Shown piece by piece: positions 12,843 to 24,495 of a DNA stretch of 64,000 bases; the first letter of the stretch is position 1, and each line of letters opens with the position of its first letter. The notes under the pieces are model-generated. The model searched no databases, was not told the DNA's origin, and worked only from the letters and a program-made list of their open reading frames with translations. Origin of the DNA: Cercis canadensis (Eukaryota; Streptophyta; Magnoliopsida; Fabales; Fabaceae); the NCBI GenBank assembly GCA_003255065.1, contig QAOA01003506.1, forward strand, positions 1 to 64,000, written 5' to 3'. A program made the position numbers and the translations under genes.

Positions 12843-13527
12843 GCAATAGCTTATGGGAACATAGTGTTAAAGGATGGTGCAAGCTCAAACAAGAAAAGGA
12901 ACGAAAAAGAAGAATCCCATGCACGTGCAACCTTTCCCTGTTCTACTACTTTGCGTGCTTATTGTTTTGTAAGATTCTTAACTATACTTTAGCCAGGAAA
13001 AAATTGCTTACCATTTTCTCACCCACAGATTATGACAAATTAACATTACATAATTAAGAGATGCTTTGCTCATCATTGTTTCTCTGAAAACTACTGCTAA
13101 ATCCATTATATCAGAATCTTTTTTCTTAAGCTTATGATTAGTTATATCTNTCTGGGTTTAAACACAAAATTCACAAACCTTAAAAATAATCTTAGTACCA
13201 CTCAACTACAAATCTTTTGGTCGCAATAGCTTATCGGAACATAGTGTTAAAGGATGGTGCAAGCTCAAACAAGAAAAGGAACGAAAGAGAAGAATCCCAT
13301 GCACGTGCAACCTTTCCCTGTTCTACTACTTTGCGTGCTTATTGTTTTGTAAGATTCTTAACTATACTTTAGCCAGGAAAAAATTGCTTACCATTTTCTC
13401 ACCCACAGATTATGACAAATTAACATTACATAATTAAGAGATGCTTTGCTCATCATTGTTTCTCTGAAAACTACTGCTAAATCCATTATATCAGAATCTT
13501 TTTTCTTAAGCTTATGATTAGTTATAT
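12771..13527 (+). repeat. 377-bp duplication across the N at 13150
   Basis: Bases 12771-13147 recur at 13151-13527 with about five substitutions, and the second copy starts immediately after the N. This is best explained as two overlapping contig ends that were not merged. Confidence 0.9.
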
Positions 13528-15126
13528 GTATACATCAAATAATGAGAGACTGACACGGGAATCCAAATTAACACACAATTTAATAATGCTGTAACAACCA
13601 TCTATTTGACTTTGTTCTTTCTATTATTTAATTTACATTTTTTGTTTTATTTTTTTTATTTTTTATTTTGTCATTAGATAGAGTAAATTAGGCTTTTTGG
13701 CTAGGGATGCGGGGAACTATAAATTTAAACATAATGAGATTATTAAACTAATTGTGTTGTGTATACTTGTGTATTTTATATTTGTTTGTTTGTACCCATT
13801 AACATCATAGTATTACAATGTTCATAAGAAAAAAAAAAAAAAGGATATCTGATAAATGGAGACTAGTGTAGTTCATTTTAAGCAATTTAACATTAGTAAT
13901 TTCAGAAAACAATTGTTGTCTACTATATATGAGAAAGAGTATATGTATTTAAATTGCTATTAACAAAAAAAAAATGAAAAAATAAAAATTAGATTTTATA
14001 CCTAAATTTAATTTAGGTAGATATATGACTAATTAAGTTATATTTTTGGTGCCAACGAAGGTTTACCCAATTGAATTGAGTTACATTAATTTATGCAAAA
14101 GATCTTGAGTTCAATTCCTGCTAGTTGGCATTTTTAAATTGTTGTCTACTATATATGGGAAAGAGTATATGTATTTAAATTGCTATTAATATATNATTGA
14201 GTTACATTGATGTAAAAGATCTAGAGTTCAATTTCTGTTATAGTTGGAATTTTTGTTGGTAGGCATCCATCAATTATGATGTACCCTATTTTGAATTTTT
14301 TTCTTTTTTAGTATTTTGATTACGATTATAAGTTCGAACACAAAATCTACAAGCGATAAAGACAATTTTAATACTACTTAACCACAATCTATTTGATACC
14401 CTATATCTTGAAGTTATAGTAATCTATCTACCTTCGACATTTTATGTCACCCCAAAAAAATGTTATACTTCTGGTAAACAATATATGAAAATAAATCAAG
14501 AGAAAGATATGAACTTGCAATTTAACCAGGTACAAGCGTTTTAAATAGGAGGAGACTAAGACTTCATAGTTAGGTGCAAGAAGAAATTCAATGAGATCAC
14601 CATGAGCTTAAACAAAATTAGTTCAAGCATTGATTAAATCACTATATTGTCTGAGAGAGTTGATCATGAAAAGGAATTCTTTGCAGCCTAGGTCAAATCA
14701 CCCCAAGAGAGAGTATCCCAACAAACAAAAGGAATCCTTCAAATTCTGTTTACTTTGTATTTTTCTATTAAAAGGATAATGACTATACGGTGATTTATGA
14801 TGGATGATCCTTACCATCTTCACTGACATTGACATTAGAGGAAGAAAAAGGAATAATCATACTCGTTAACTGATATATATATATGCTAGTGAAGGATGAG
14901 AAGGTAATTGTACTAACAACTCAAGAATCAAAGCCATCCTCTATCAAACATGAGCAATCACACACACACACAATATTTACTCATAAACATCGCACAAACT
15001 ATATAGCTACCATAATCTAAATTCATATAGCTAGTCTCACTTTAATATTTTTATATTAAAATCAATTTTTTGTACAATTTTTTTGTTATTAAATAGAGAA
15101 AATTATATTTTCTAACTACAAATATT

Positions 15127-15153
15127 AAAAAAAAAAAAAAAAAAAAAAATAAA

Positions 15154-15187
<34 letters not shown>
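15127..15187 (+). repeat. Poly(A) tract
   Basis: A run of about 60 bases, nearly all A with one T interruption. The exact length is unreliable in an assembly. Confidence 0.9.
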
Positions 15188-15192
<5 letters not shown>

Positions 15193-15276
15193 TCAGTTCT
15201 AGAAACTCAACCATATAGTATGTGTGCTATGTATTTGTGTATAATTATACACATAAAAGTTTGTAAAAGATTAATA

Positions 15277-15622
15277 GAGTTTATTATTGTGGAGTGCTAG
15301 AACTTAGCATAAAAGACTCATTGGTATTAAAATAAAGTGTCTTTTAAGTAGATGTCTATTATACTGAGAAATTATCAAAATACTCATTAGTGTTATGTGA
15401 TTATTTTATTTATATATGTGATTATAATGTGTAAATTATGTAATTATTCTATTCATATTTGTGGTTATTATATTTAAATATAAACTGAATAACCACATAA
15501 CAATTGAGCATTTTGGTTATTAATTTCACACTTTGTAGTAGACACCTGCTTAGAAGACATTTTTTTTTTAGCACCATTGAATCTTTTATGCTAAGTTTTA
15601 GCACCCCCACAATAATAAACTC
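15277..15622. mobile_element. Foldback MITE, Mutator-like, about 346 bp
   Basis: Almost the whole element is an inverted repeat. It begins gagtttattattgtgg and ends with the reverse complement ccacaataataaactc. The inner blocks also pair, for example aacttagcataaaaga with tcttttatgctaagtt, and gtgttatgtgattatt with aataaccacataacaa. Flanks agattaata (15268-15276) and aaattaata (15623-15631) match at 8 of 9 bases, a 9-bp target duplication typical of Mutator-like elements. There is no coding capacity. Confidence 0.65.
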
Positions 15623-15989
15623 AAATTAATATAATTTCTCATCTAATTACTATTAATGTAAACCTTAATTAACAAGCTTTTCTTGCTTATTTATTTATTG
15701 TTCCTAAACTTTCGAGACTCTTCACAGTGGACTTTTCCCTTCCTTGTCACAAGATACCCAATAGGAAAATGACAACATAAGATATATATAGATGATCAAC
15801 CACAAACATTTTAAATTTCAATTAGCGTAAACCCCACATATATAATTAAGTGCATGCATGGTCAACTCTGGATAACTGGAATGAAGAGGGACCCAAACCT
15901 TGGCACATGGTTTTCTTTCATACTCCATGATTGAGTAGTTTATAATTGGCAACATCAATTATTGTATCATATTTAATATATATTAGGAC

Positions 15990-16368
15990 GTTTTTAGATA
16001 TTTTGTTATATGTCATACTACATAAGAATAGTCAATGTGTGAATGACATATGTACAAATTAACTATTTTTAAGTTTGTTTAAGAAAATAAAATAAATTAA
16101 TTTTATATAAAATTATGTATGTTTATTACATCAGTATAGTATAACATACACATATTTTTTTTGGTTTTCTATCAGTGTTTGGGCTTCGCTTAACTAATCC
16201 GGTTTCAAGCTGGAAAGGACCACAAGGGCAGCAAAGCTCTCCCAACATACGCAACTGCATACCCAAGGGCTCGAACCTGAGACCCTTGGTTAAGCTAGAA
16301 CACCCCCTTACCAAGTGATCTACACATTTATTGGTAGTATGACATACACATATAGTATCATAGAATCT
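15990..16368. repeat. Dispersed repeat copy 1, interrupted by a SINE
   Basis: The outer parts, from tttttagata to tagtatcatagaatct, align in order with 17549-17753. The only large difference is the SINE inserted at 16156-16336. The element class is unknown; it could be an old MITE. Confidence 0.6.
16156..16336 (-). mobile_element. SINE, Au-like, with 17-bp target-site duplication
   Basis: On the minus strand it reads gatcacttggtaagggggtg (A-box region), then ctcaggttcgagccc (B box), then accggattagttaagcg and a short A-rich tail. The ending with ggattagt resembles the plant Au SINE group. Flanking copies gtataacatacacatat (16139-16155) and gtatgacatacacatat (16337-16353) differ at one base. 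The related repeat at 17549-17753 lacks the insert and so shows the empty site. A 62-residue reading frame across it is an artefact. Confidence 0.75.
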
Positions 16369-17471
16369 TCATCAATATTAATATAGTATACATTATTATT
16401 ATATAGTATAATTTATTGTTTTAGTCCCTAAAAAATACTTGAATTTTCAGCTTTGTGATAAGTCAAATTCCACGTGGCATGAGGTGGTAATTTCTTTTTT
16501 AAAAGATCCATTTGAAATAAAATATTTTAGAATCCTATTTTATAGCACATTTTCTCTTGGGCTGCGCTCATAAGGAAAGTTCGTCATGTGAAAATTTTAT
16601 TAAATTAATAATTCTTTAAAAAATTATAATTTTCCATGTGACTGTATAATTTTTTATTCTCCTTGTTTTCTAGTTATTCTCGTTGACATATAATATAGAT
16701 AAATAGTCTAAGGTGTGGTTGTTGTTATTTCCGTCGTCCAAGGGCTCAAAAGTTTTTTAATGAAAGGAAGAAAATTGGTGGTTGAAGTATTATTAAAAAA
16801 ATATTAGAACTTAGTAGAGAGTGTTTATCCTTATTTATTTATTTATTTATTTATATATTCTCTTGAAAGTGTATCTTAACTCTATGGTTCTCGAATTCGC
16901 TTTTTTGTTTCAATCGATTTTAATTTTATACATGCATTGAAGATTGAACTTCAGTGAGTGGAGCAGCCCTCATTTTCATTTTTTATTCGCCAAACGCACC
17001 TTAAGTGTAAGACAAGCTCTTGGGAATCGTACCAGCAGAGCAGTCTCTATGCTACAGGGCATTCATGAATCTTACTGTAGTCTCCAAAAACAGGAGTTTA
17101 GGTGGGTTCCTATGTGGTTGCACACAGATTTGCAAGGTTTCCAGTTCTTTTGTTAGCTAGGTCAATGATCCACCAGCTTTTACTCGTGATGCTCTTTTCG
17201 TGATGCACAATGAAATCTTCATTTCACATAAAAAAAAAAAAAAAAAAACGTTTCAATAACTAATTTTACCTAATTTCTTAGTTGGATTGTCTTTCTTAAA
17301 TACCACCTCCATATATACTGTTTGGAAATATGTAGGTGGTGCTATGAGAAAAATAGTGAGGGAACATTTAAAATATTATTTAGTAAAAATATGATAAAAG
17401 CTGCTGTGGACTAAAAATTAATTATTGAATTATTTAATATAAAAAGTTATCAAGTTGATGTGAGTATTCAA
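16369..17471. other. Intergenic, no gene seen
   Basis: AT-rich DNA. A 70-residue reading frame at 16944-17156 has no recognisable domain or codon signature and is not called. A short TTTA repeat lies near 16835-16855. Confidence 0.4.
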
Positions 17472-17837
17472 AATTACTAAAGTAGATATTATATAATTTA
17501 GAAGATAATGTTTTAAATTACGAAAAGATAATAGTTAAAATTTATGAGGTTTTTTAGATACTTTTTATATTTATGTAGTATGTTATATTACATGAGATTA
17601 GTTAATATGAGAATGACATGTGTTCAAATAAATTATTTTTAAATTTATTTGAGAAAATAAAATAAATTATATTTATATTCAATAAAATATAAAAATTACG
17701 TATGTTTGTCACGTCAGTGTAATATGACATGCTCATGTAGTATCATAGAATCTCAATAAAATTTAATTACTAAAGTAGATATTATATAATTTAGAAGATA
17801 ATGTTTTAAATTACGAAAAGATAATAGTTAAAATTTA
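17472..17837 (+). repeat. 73-bp perfect direct repeats flanking a dispersed repeat
   Basis: Bases 17472-17544 and 17765-17837 are identical over 73 bases. The 220 bases between them hold copy 2 of the dispersed repeat (17549-17753) whose other copy is at 15990-16368. The direct repeats are far too long for a transposase target duplication. They could come from repair of a staggered break or from slippage. Confidence 0.8.
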
Positions 17838-19800
17838 AGAAAGTGAGGGATTATTAGGAATTTCATATTTTCAAAAGTCACATCTACGCTAAAAAGCATC
17901 TCCTAGGTTCTTCTTAAAAGTTCTTATGGCTTTTGAAAGGCACAGGAAGAAGCAACTTTTAAAAAGGGTTTGCCAAAATAAAATGTGTGGCTTTTGCTAT
18001 TGAAAAACACAATAACAAAAAAAAAAAGCCACAATATTCCAAACACAGCTATATAATTTTGCCAACCACCACTTTACTCGTTGATAAAATAGTTTAAAAA
18101 TATGACAAATAGTAACTAAAACCTTCTCTAAATTATATATATATATATATATAGTATTCATACTACAAGTAAAAATGATAGCTAAAATAATCTATGTCAT
18201 TTATTTTACTTAATAAATTTATGAGATCTATATAGAACCTACAAAATAAAAAACCTAAATAATCTTTATATTTATAGTATTGGTACCACTTTATATTATT
18301 AAATAATTAACCATAACATATTGGTTTTGACTCTTTCTTTTCTAAGAAAGTTTTAAATTTAGGCCATGAAAAGCCCTCTTAAACTATTCTTGATATTAAT
18401 AAAGGAATAAGAATTAAAAAAAAAAAAAAACACACAGAACAACTACAACAACATTATAGTAGAGTAATGGTACTCATTTTTTTTAACATCACATTTACAT
18501 CTATATAATTAATTACTCCAAATTTAATAAATGCTTTGTATTTCCTACGTAAATTTCTTTTGTCAAATCTTAAATTATTATACATCTTATTAAGAAAAAA
18601 TAATGTATAAAAATGTTGTGAGAGTATATATATTATTTATTTTTATGGTACTTTTAGTTATAACTTTAAATTTAAATATAAAATTCATAAATTTTAAAAT
18701 TAATTTCAGTATCACATCGCTATAAATAGTTAAGTTGGAGTATATAGTCAATAAGGTTGATTTGAGTCCTTATCAATTATTGAAGCTTTTTCATCACGAT
18801 TCCGTGTTTCTTTATTTAGAAGTAACTCTCGGTTACAGGGTTCCCAACATTTCTCTATCACATGTTTGACATGTGTTGATTTTGATATTAAACATATTTT
18901 AGATCTTTTTTAGAGAATAAGTATTTATATTACAAAATATATAGGATCAAGTATTTCAATAATGTAATTTTAAATCTTATTTACACAAATATAATAATTT
19001 TGAAATTATTTCTTTGGTTATGGCAGTTTTAATTTTTTTATCATTTCTTTTTTTCAACGACGAAGAGAGAGGAAAAATTTGACATTATTGAGTGTCGCAA
19101 TTGGGGAGATTGCAACACTCAACAAAGCCAACCAAGTTCAAGTTGTGACACTTCACATAGGTACTAAGACGAAATTGCAGCACTCCACACATAGGCATAG
19201 AAAGGCCCATTTGCGGCACTTCATGATAGATGAAATTGCGACATAAGCCAATTCTGCAATGTCAACTTTCTACACATTAAGAGTTCCGCAATTTGCACAT
19301 CCAAGTGTTGCATATTGCCAAATTTCCACACATCAAGAGAAGTTTCGCATTTTACACACATCAAAGTGTGCCTAATTGCCAAGTAGCGAAGAAAATTTCA
19401 ATTGGGGAGACCAAGTCTCTGCTGATTTTTGTATTTATTTTCACCACTCTCCCCTTTATAAAGCAATGCAAGAGAGTGATGGTTTTCACTTTTATTCTCT
19501 TCTTCTAAATAAACAATATACGCTTTTCTTTTTATCTTGTAAATAAATAATATTCCACATCATGATCATAACAATTAAACACATAGATTAATACTTTTGG
19601 GGGGAGTGAATCACCAATTCTTTGGCCCAAAAAAAAATTCAGCGCTAATTTTTTCTTGTATTATGATTATTTTACAATGTATCATATGGGAAATAATTAA
19701 ATTTATTCAAATTATATAGTTATTAACTTATTATATATAAAAATAAATTTTATATGTAATTATCATATTCAATAAATTTTAATATTATGTCATTTTTTAA
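17838..19800. other. Intergenic, no gene seen
   Basis: AT-rich DNA with a TA microsatellite at about 18134-18153 and a SINE-like piece at 18645-18740. From about 19080 to 19400 short GC-richer motifs such as ttgcggcact and gcaattggggagattgc recur. This resembles subterminal repeats of CACTA-type transposons, but no coding sequence remains. Confidence 0.4.
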
Positions 19801-19810
19801 AAAAAAAAAA

Positions 19811-20440
19811 ATCGGTGACACAATTGTATATATTGCGGCACCATTTGAAAATGGGGTCACTTTTATGACGATGCAATATTCAAATGACATCACTCTTATG
19901 GTGCTACAATATCCTAATGTACTAGTGGCAAATCTAGAAATAACTTAATAGGAGGTTAAATTATAAAAGTGGGGCCCTAAATTTTAAAAGTGCGAAAAAT
20001 ATTAAATATTTTTCTAAGAAATTTTCTAAAAAAAAAAATTGAAATATGAGGGGGCCAATGTCCTTATTGGCCTCCATTTGCATTCGTCATTGGTCACTAC
20101 AAGAGTGACACAATATGTCCAATTGCGTAACTCTTCCATCATGGCATCGAGAAACAGGAGTGACAAAATTTGAGAAATTGCATCATATAAATAATGATGC
20201 GAGTTGAATAATACGACATTACNGCATTCGTCATTGGTCATTACAAGAGTGACACAATATGTCCAATTGCGTAACTCTTCCATCATGGCATCGAGAAACA
20301 GGAGTGACAAAATTTGAGAAATTGCATCATATAAATAATGATGCGAGTTGAATAATACGACATTACAAGAGTGACACTATTTATCAAATAATATCATTTT
20401 TATGGTGTCGCAATATATATAATTATTTCATAGTAGTTTT
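19811..20440. mobile_element. CACTA (En/Spm)-like subterminal debris
   Basis: The phrase cactacaagagtgacacaat at 20096 resembles the CACTACAAGAAA terminus of plant CACTA elements. Around it short motifs such as gtgacac, ttgcggcacc and atggtgctaca recur in both orientations, as subterminal repeats do. A piece at 20224-20366 repeats 20080-20222 across an N. No transposase is present. Assignment is by pattern only. Confidence 0.35.
20080..20366 (+). repeat. 143-bp duplication across the N at 20223
   Basis: Bases 20080-20222 and 20224-20366 are almost identical (ggtcactac against ggtcattac). The second copy starts directly after the N. This looks like unmerged contig ends. Confidence 0.9.
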
Positions 20441-23400
20441 AGCTTCTCTCTCGTACTCTTTTTTATAAAATAACATAATACTAAAAAAATAAAATTACCA
20501 TAGATGTAAAATTGTTTAAAAATTATCATATTTGTGAAATTAAATTATTGAAATGAATTATTCCATTTCTCTTAATTTTTTTTAATAATTCTCTAAAAAA
20601 AAAAAAAAACATTGCTCGTGATAATGGTTGACAGCTTGGTGAAATGGGTGTGCGTGATTGCGTGGGCAGTCACCTAAGTCCGCACGTGAAGTTGAACTGA
20701 TAGAAAAAATCGTGATATAACCAAACAGGGTACAATTGGCAGACCCCAACGACAACGTGATATTTATAACCAATCACTCTCGTTTATTGGTGGCCCTTCA
20801 TTATCAAGACGGTGGTGTTTGGTATCTTCCTTCCCTCTTTTGTAGTCTATCTTCAGAAACACACGTGGTAAATTTGCAACCTCCTTCTGCTTCCAAATTA
20901 AGGGATAAGGTACATCTTATTCCTTTTAGGATAAGTTCTCAATTTATTTCATAATGGGTTTCCAAATTAATATTATTTCTCTATTTATATTACTAAAAAT
21001 AATAGTACTTCATTATTTAATTTCTTTTTGTTTTTACTAAAAGTTCTAATAATATAAATCGTTAGATGTAGTTTAATAATTTTTACATACAAAATTAGAG
21101 TGTTTCGATAATAAAATTTTTGAAAAAAATATACCAATGTTATAAGTAACCCAAAAAAAAGATAGAATCTAATGGTGAGAAACTTAACTAGTTTAAAAAA
21201 TTAAATATTTGTGTTATCATATAATTTTTTTATTTAAATATTTATCAAATAAATTATATATAAATAGAGTTAAAGATGTGTAATTTAAAAAGTAAAATAA
21301 AAAAAATAATTATTTGAGATATTTCTTAAAGGAATAATAACAATTTCATTGACTAGGAAAAAAATTCAAATACAGAATATAATAGATGGCCTCCTCCACT
21401 TTAATAGTAAGATCAAATAAACAGTAACATTACTATATATGTTGTTATCATGACAAACAAATGAAAGGGAAATTGATGTCAAACTCATGGAAAAGCTTCA
21501 ATTTCATCTATCTTAATGAACCAATGCTGCATACAAATTCAAAGGATTCAACTACAAGCACCAATTCCAATGGAGATTGTGACTGTTTCACATGCACATG
21601 GACATTTCTTTCACACCACATAAACCACAATAACACCATATACCAACTTATTAGGATGACAGGTCCACAAAAATAGACTCATCTACAATTTTCTCATTTT
21701 ACTTGCTATAGATGATGAGGTCCCCTCATAAATAACCCTTTTTAAATTACATGGACCCTGCAAACTTAAATACTTGATTGCTATTGTTGATTCTATGCCT
21801 TTTCATGCTGACATTTCTCATACTATTTACCACACAGCTCATAAATTAAAGAAGATATCAATTGTTTAATTTTAATCACACAAGCACATATATCATAGAT
21901 AATTTCAGTTTTTTTTTTTTTTAGAAAAGAGGTTTAATTTTTAGGTTCAAATATCATATGTGGGAAATATAATATAATTGGTAGCTATGGACTTAGTTAG
22001 CTTTAATTCGACGAAAAAATTGTTGTAAAAAGTTGCCTCAATTTATTTCAAGCTTCCAAAAATTGTATCATTGTAATTTATAAGTTGATTATTGTCCCAT
22101 ATATTGGATTTGATATTTTCAAAATTTAATAAGAGTTATATATGGAGAGATAAAATAATTTAAATCATGATAATGAGAACAACAAAAACAAGTCACATAG
22201 CATAATTGTTTCAAGAATCTTTTATAAAAGTTGAGGTCATTCTTAATGTTTGAATTTTTATTTTCTTATATTCTAATTAAAAAATTTAGCTCTATTTATT
22301 TGATAACAAAAAAAAAGAAGAGAGTATGAGAACAACAATTATTTTAGTTTAACTGTCAATATACTTTTGAGTTAGCTTTTATATACAATAATTAAATTTT
22401 TTTGAGTGATCTTAAATGCGTGTACCTCTACATTAACTTGGTATATTAAAAAAAAATTCTTTGAGGTATTAATCTTGAAATTCAAACATTAATTAATTTA
22501 AATAAATCTATTACATATTTATTATAAATAATTTGGAATCAAACAACAATTTAAAGGGAAGAATTACACAAAAAAAAAAAGCTAAAAAAAATATCTTTTA
22601 AAAATATAAACCAACAACATGATGACTCATAATCATTGTGTTATCTTAAGTGGTCATTTTTTTTTACTGTTTTTGAAACATATTTTCCTTAACTTTCTTT
22701 TTTGTAATTCACCCCAATTTAAATCAGAGTTTGGAGAAGGAAAAGAAATAATAATAATAAAAAGGTTCCAAGGTACAGCTGTAACATGCCTACACGCCAA
22801 TACTCCTTCTGTACGATGCCTTATTTTATCCACTTCCTGCCATCTATGTTTCATAATAGATCCACGTGTCATGCCACTGATCGTTTTTCAACTATGTAAG
22901 GCGAAGCATAGCACATTCACTGACAACTCATTATTTGAAAGATTTTTAATCAAAAAAATTAATAGAATGGAAAAGGAGTTATATTTCTTTTCTCTTAAAT
23001 TGGAGTAGAGGTAATGGAATAATTTTTTTTAAATTAAAAATTATAAAATTATTAAAATTAAAAACATTAAGATATAAAAATTTATGTTTATACTTTATTC
23101 TTTTTCTTTTATTTTCACTTTAGCTCTCAAACAAGAGATAATTATCCTCTTTTTTTTTTTTTTTCTATCTAAGTATCCAAACAAAGAGAAAATAACTTCT
23201 TTTCTTTTTCTTTCTTTCCTTCTCTTCTTTTTATGATCAATTTCATCTTATCCCTTTCAAATTCCCAATCATAAATGATATAAATTTTTTTAAGTAAGAA
23301 ATTCATATCACTTTAAAGTTAAACCATTTGAAAAAGAAGTACTAGGTGCTCTACTCGCCATGATTTGAATATTACTTTTTAAAAATAACTTAATTTGAAT

Positions 23401-24030
23401 ATATTTTTAGGAATAATCCCTAATTAAAATACTAAATATTATTAAAAAGCATATAACAAATAACAAAAAATAGTTGAGAGATTAGTGAAATAAATAATAT
23501 TTAAGTTGTACTAGATTTATTAAAGGGTAAGTGTATGTTATGCCACTATTAACAACATTATATCATCTGTTTTATTTTGTATTTTTTTTATTAGAGACAA
23601 TATAATAAAAGTAATATATTCTTCTACCCGATCTTCATAAAATTTAAATTTAAGATAAAATGCTTGGTACTCAACTATTAAGTTATTCTTTTAGGAGTAT
23701 CTATTTTATTTTATAATTTAAATTTTATTTAATTTACTATTTTTAATAAATATAAATTTTATAAAATTTAAATTATGTAAACTAATCTCAAATAAAAAAT
23801 CTAAATCTAAATAACGTATAAAATAAAATATATCACATCACCAGAGATAGCAAAGACTTGCGCTTTACTAAAAATTAAACTAAACATATTCTAAATTCAT
23901 ATAATTTTCTTTTTTTACAATTGAGATTTTTTTAACCTAGTCTCTAAAGTAAAAAGGACATTTCTCAATAACTTCACCTTCAAGGAAAAAATAAAAAAAT
24001 AAAAAACTTCACCTTCACGATCACGAGCTA
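20441..24030. other. Intergenic upstream of the JAZ gene
   Basis: AT-rich DNA without a supported gene. Reading frames at 21461-21676 and 22619-23008 have no domain and biased composition. A SINE 3-prime-like segment (aatttagctctatttattt followed by an A run) lies near 22260-22315. Confidence 0.4.
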
Positions 24031-24038
24031 AAGTTGGT

Positions 24039-24164
24039 CACGTGTCTTACACACGTGCTTGAATTTTCACCCCATAGCAGTACCAAAAAAGCTGCGTTAG
24101 TGCATTACCACCGACAAGTGGGAACAAATCTAGTAGTGTGTCAATCAAAAGGCTCTAGCACGTG
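24039..24164 (+). promoter_or_regulatory. G-box cluster upstream of the JAZ gene
   Basis: Three perfect CACGTG hexamers occur within 126 bases, at 24039-24044, 24052-24057 and 24159-24164, about 330-460 bases before the start codon. The first two are 13 bases apart. G-boxes are known binding sites of MYC2-type bHLH factors, which are the partners repressed by JAZ proteins. The cluster therefore suggests jasmonate-induced feedback expression. A CT-rich leader follows at about 24289-24320. Confidence 0.6.
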
Positions 24165-24495
24165 GTTCTTTACCGGACCAGCCGGTGAATCCACCGGATA
24201 CACCGGTAACTCAACAACCTTTGATAACTCAGCTTTTTAAAGTATTTAACGGTCAAGATCTCATGAAACTACTTGTGAAATACCAATTACCTCTCTCTTT
24301 CTCTCTTCGCCTTTTTTCTGTAGTTGGAAGCTTTTTCGTTTGGTCCTCTCTGCTTCTCTGTCTCTATCTTTCTGGTAAATGAACGTGAAGAAGGGTTGCT
24401 TCCCTCTTTGTTGGTGAAGAAGGAGAGCACTTTGGCTCAAAATTGGAGGTGGGTTTTCTTTGGAATCTTGTTTTTGGAAGATTTTGAGCTCTGAA

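Larger units (their letters stand above)
11411..15267. other. Intergenic with SINEs and two N junctions
   Basis: No gene was found. The stretch contains a SINE 3-prime piece in minus orientation near 11735-11855, a truncated SINE at 11907-12068, a small tRNA-type SINE at 12741-12842, a duplicated block ending at the N at 13150, another SINE-like piece near 13640-13760, and a diverged duplication around the N at 14195. A poly(A)-rich tract lies at 15127-15187. Confidence 0.5.

Noticed and set aside
16126-16314. 62-codon minus-strand frame
   Set aside because: It is the SINE at 16156-16336, not a gene.
16156-16336. Possible tRNA gene because of a B-box-like ggttcgagccc
   Set aside because: No cloverleaf can be drawn. 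Flanking target duplications and a tail show it is a SINE.
22619-23008. 129-codon open frame on the plus strand
   Set aside because: It is AT rich with no domain, no splice or promoter context and an overlapping antisense frame. It looks like chance.
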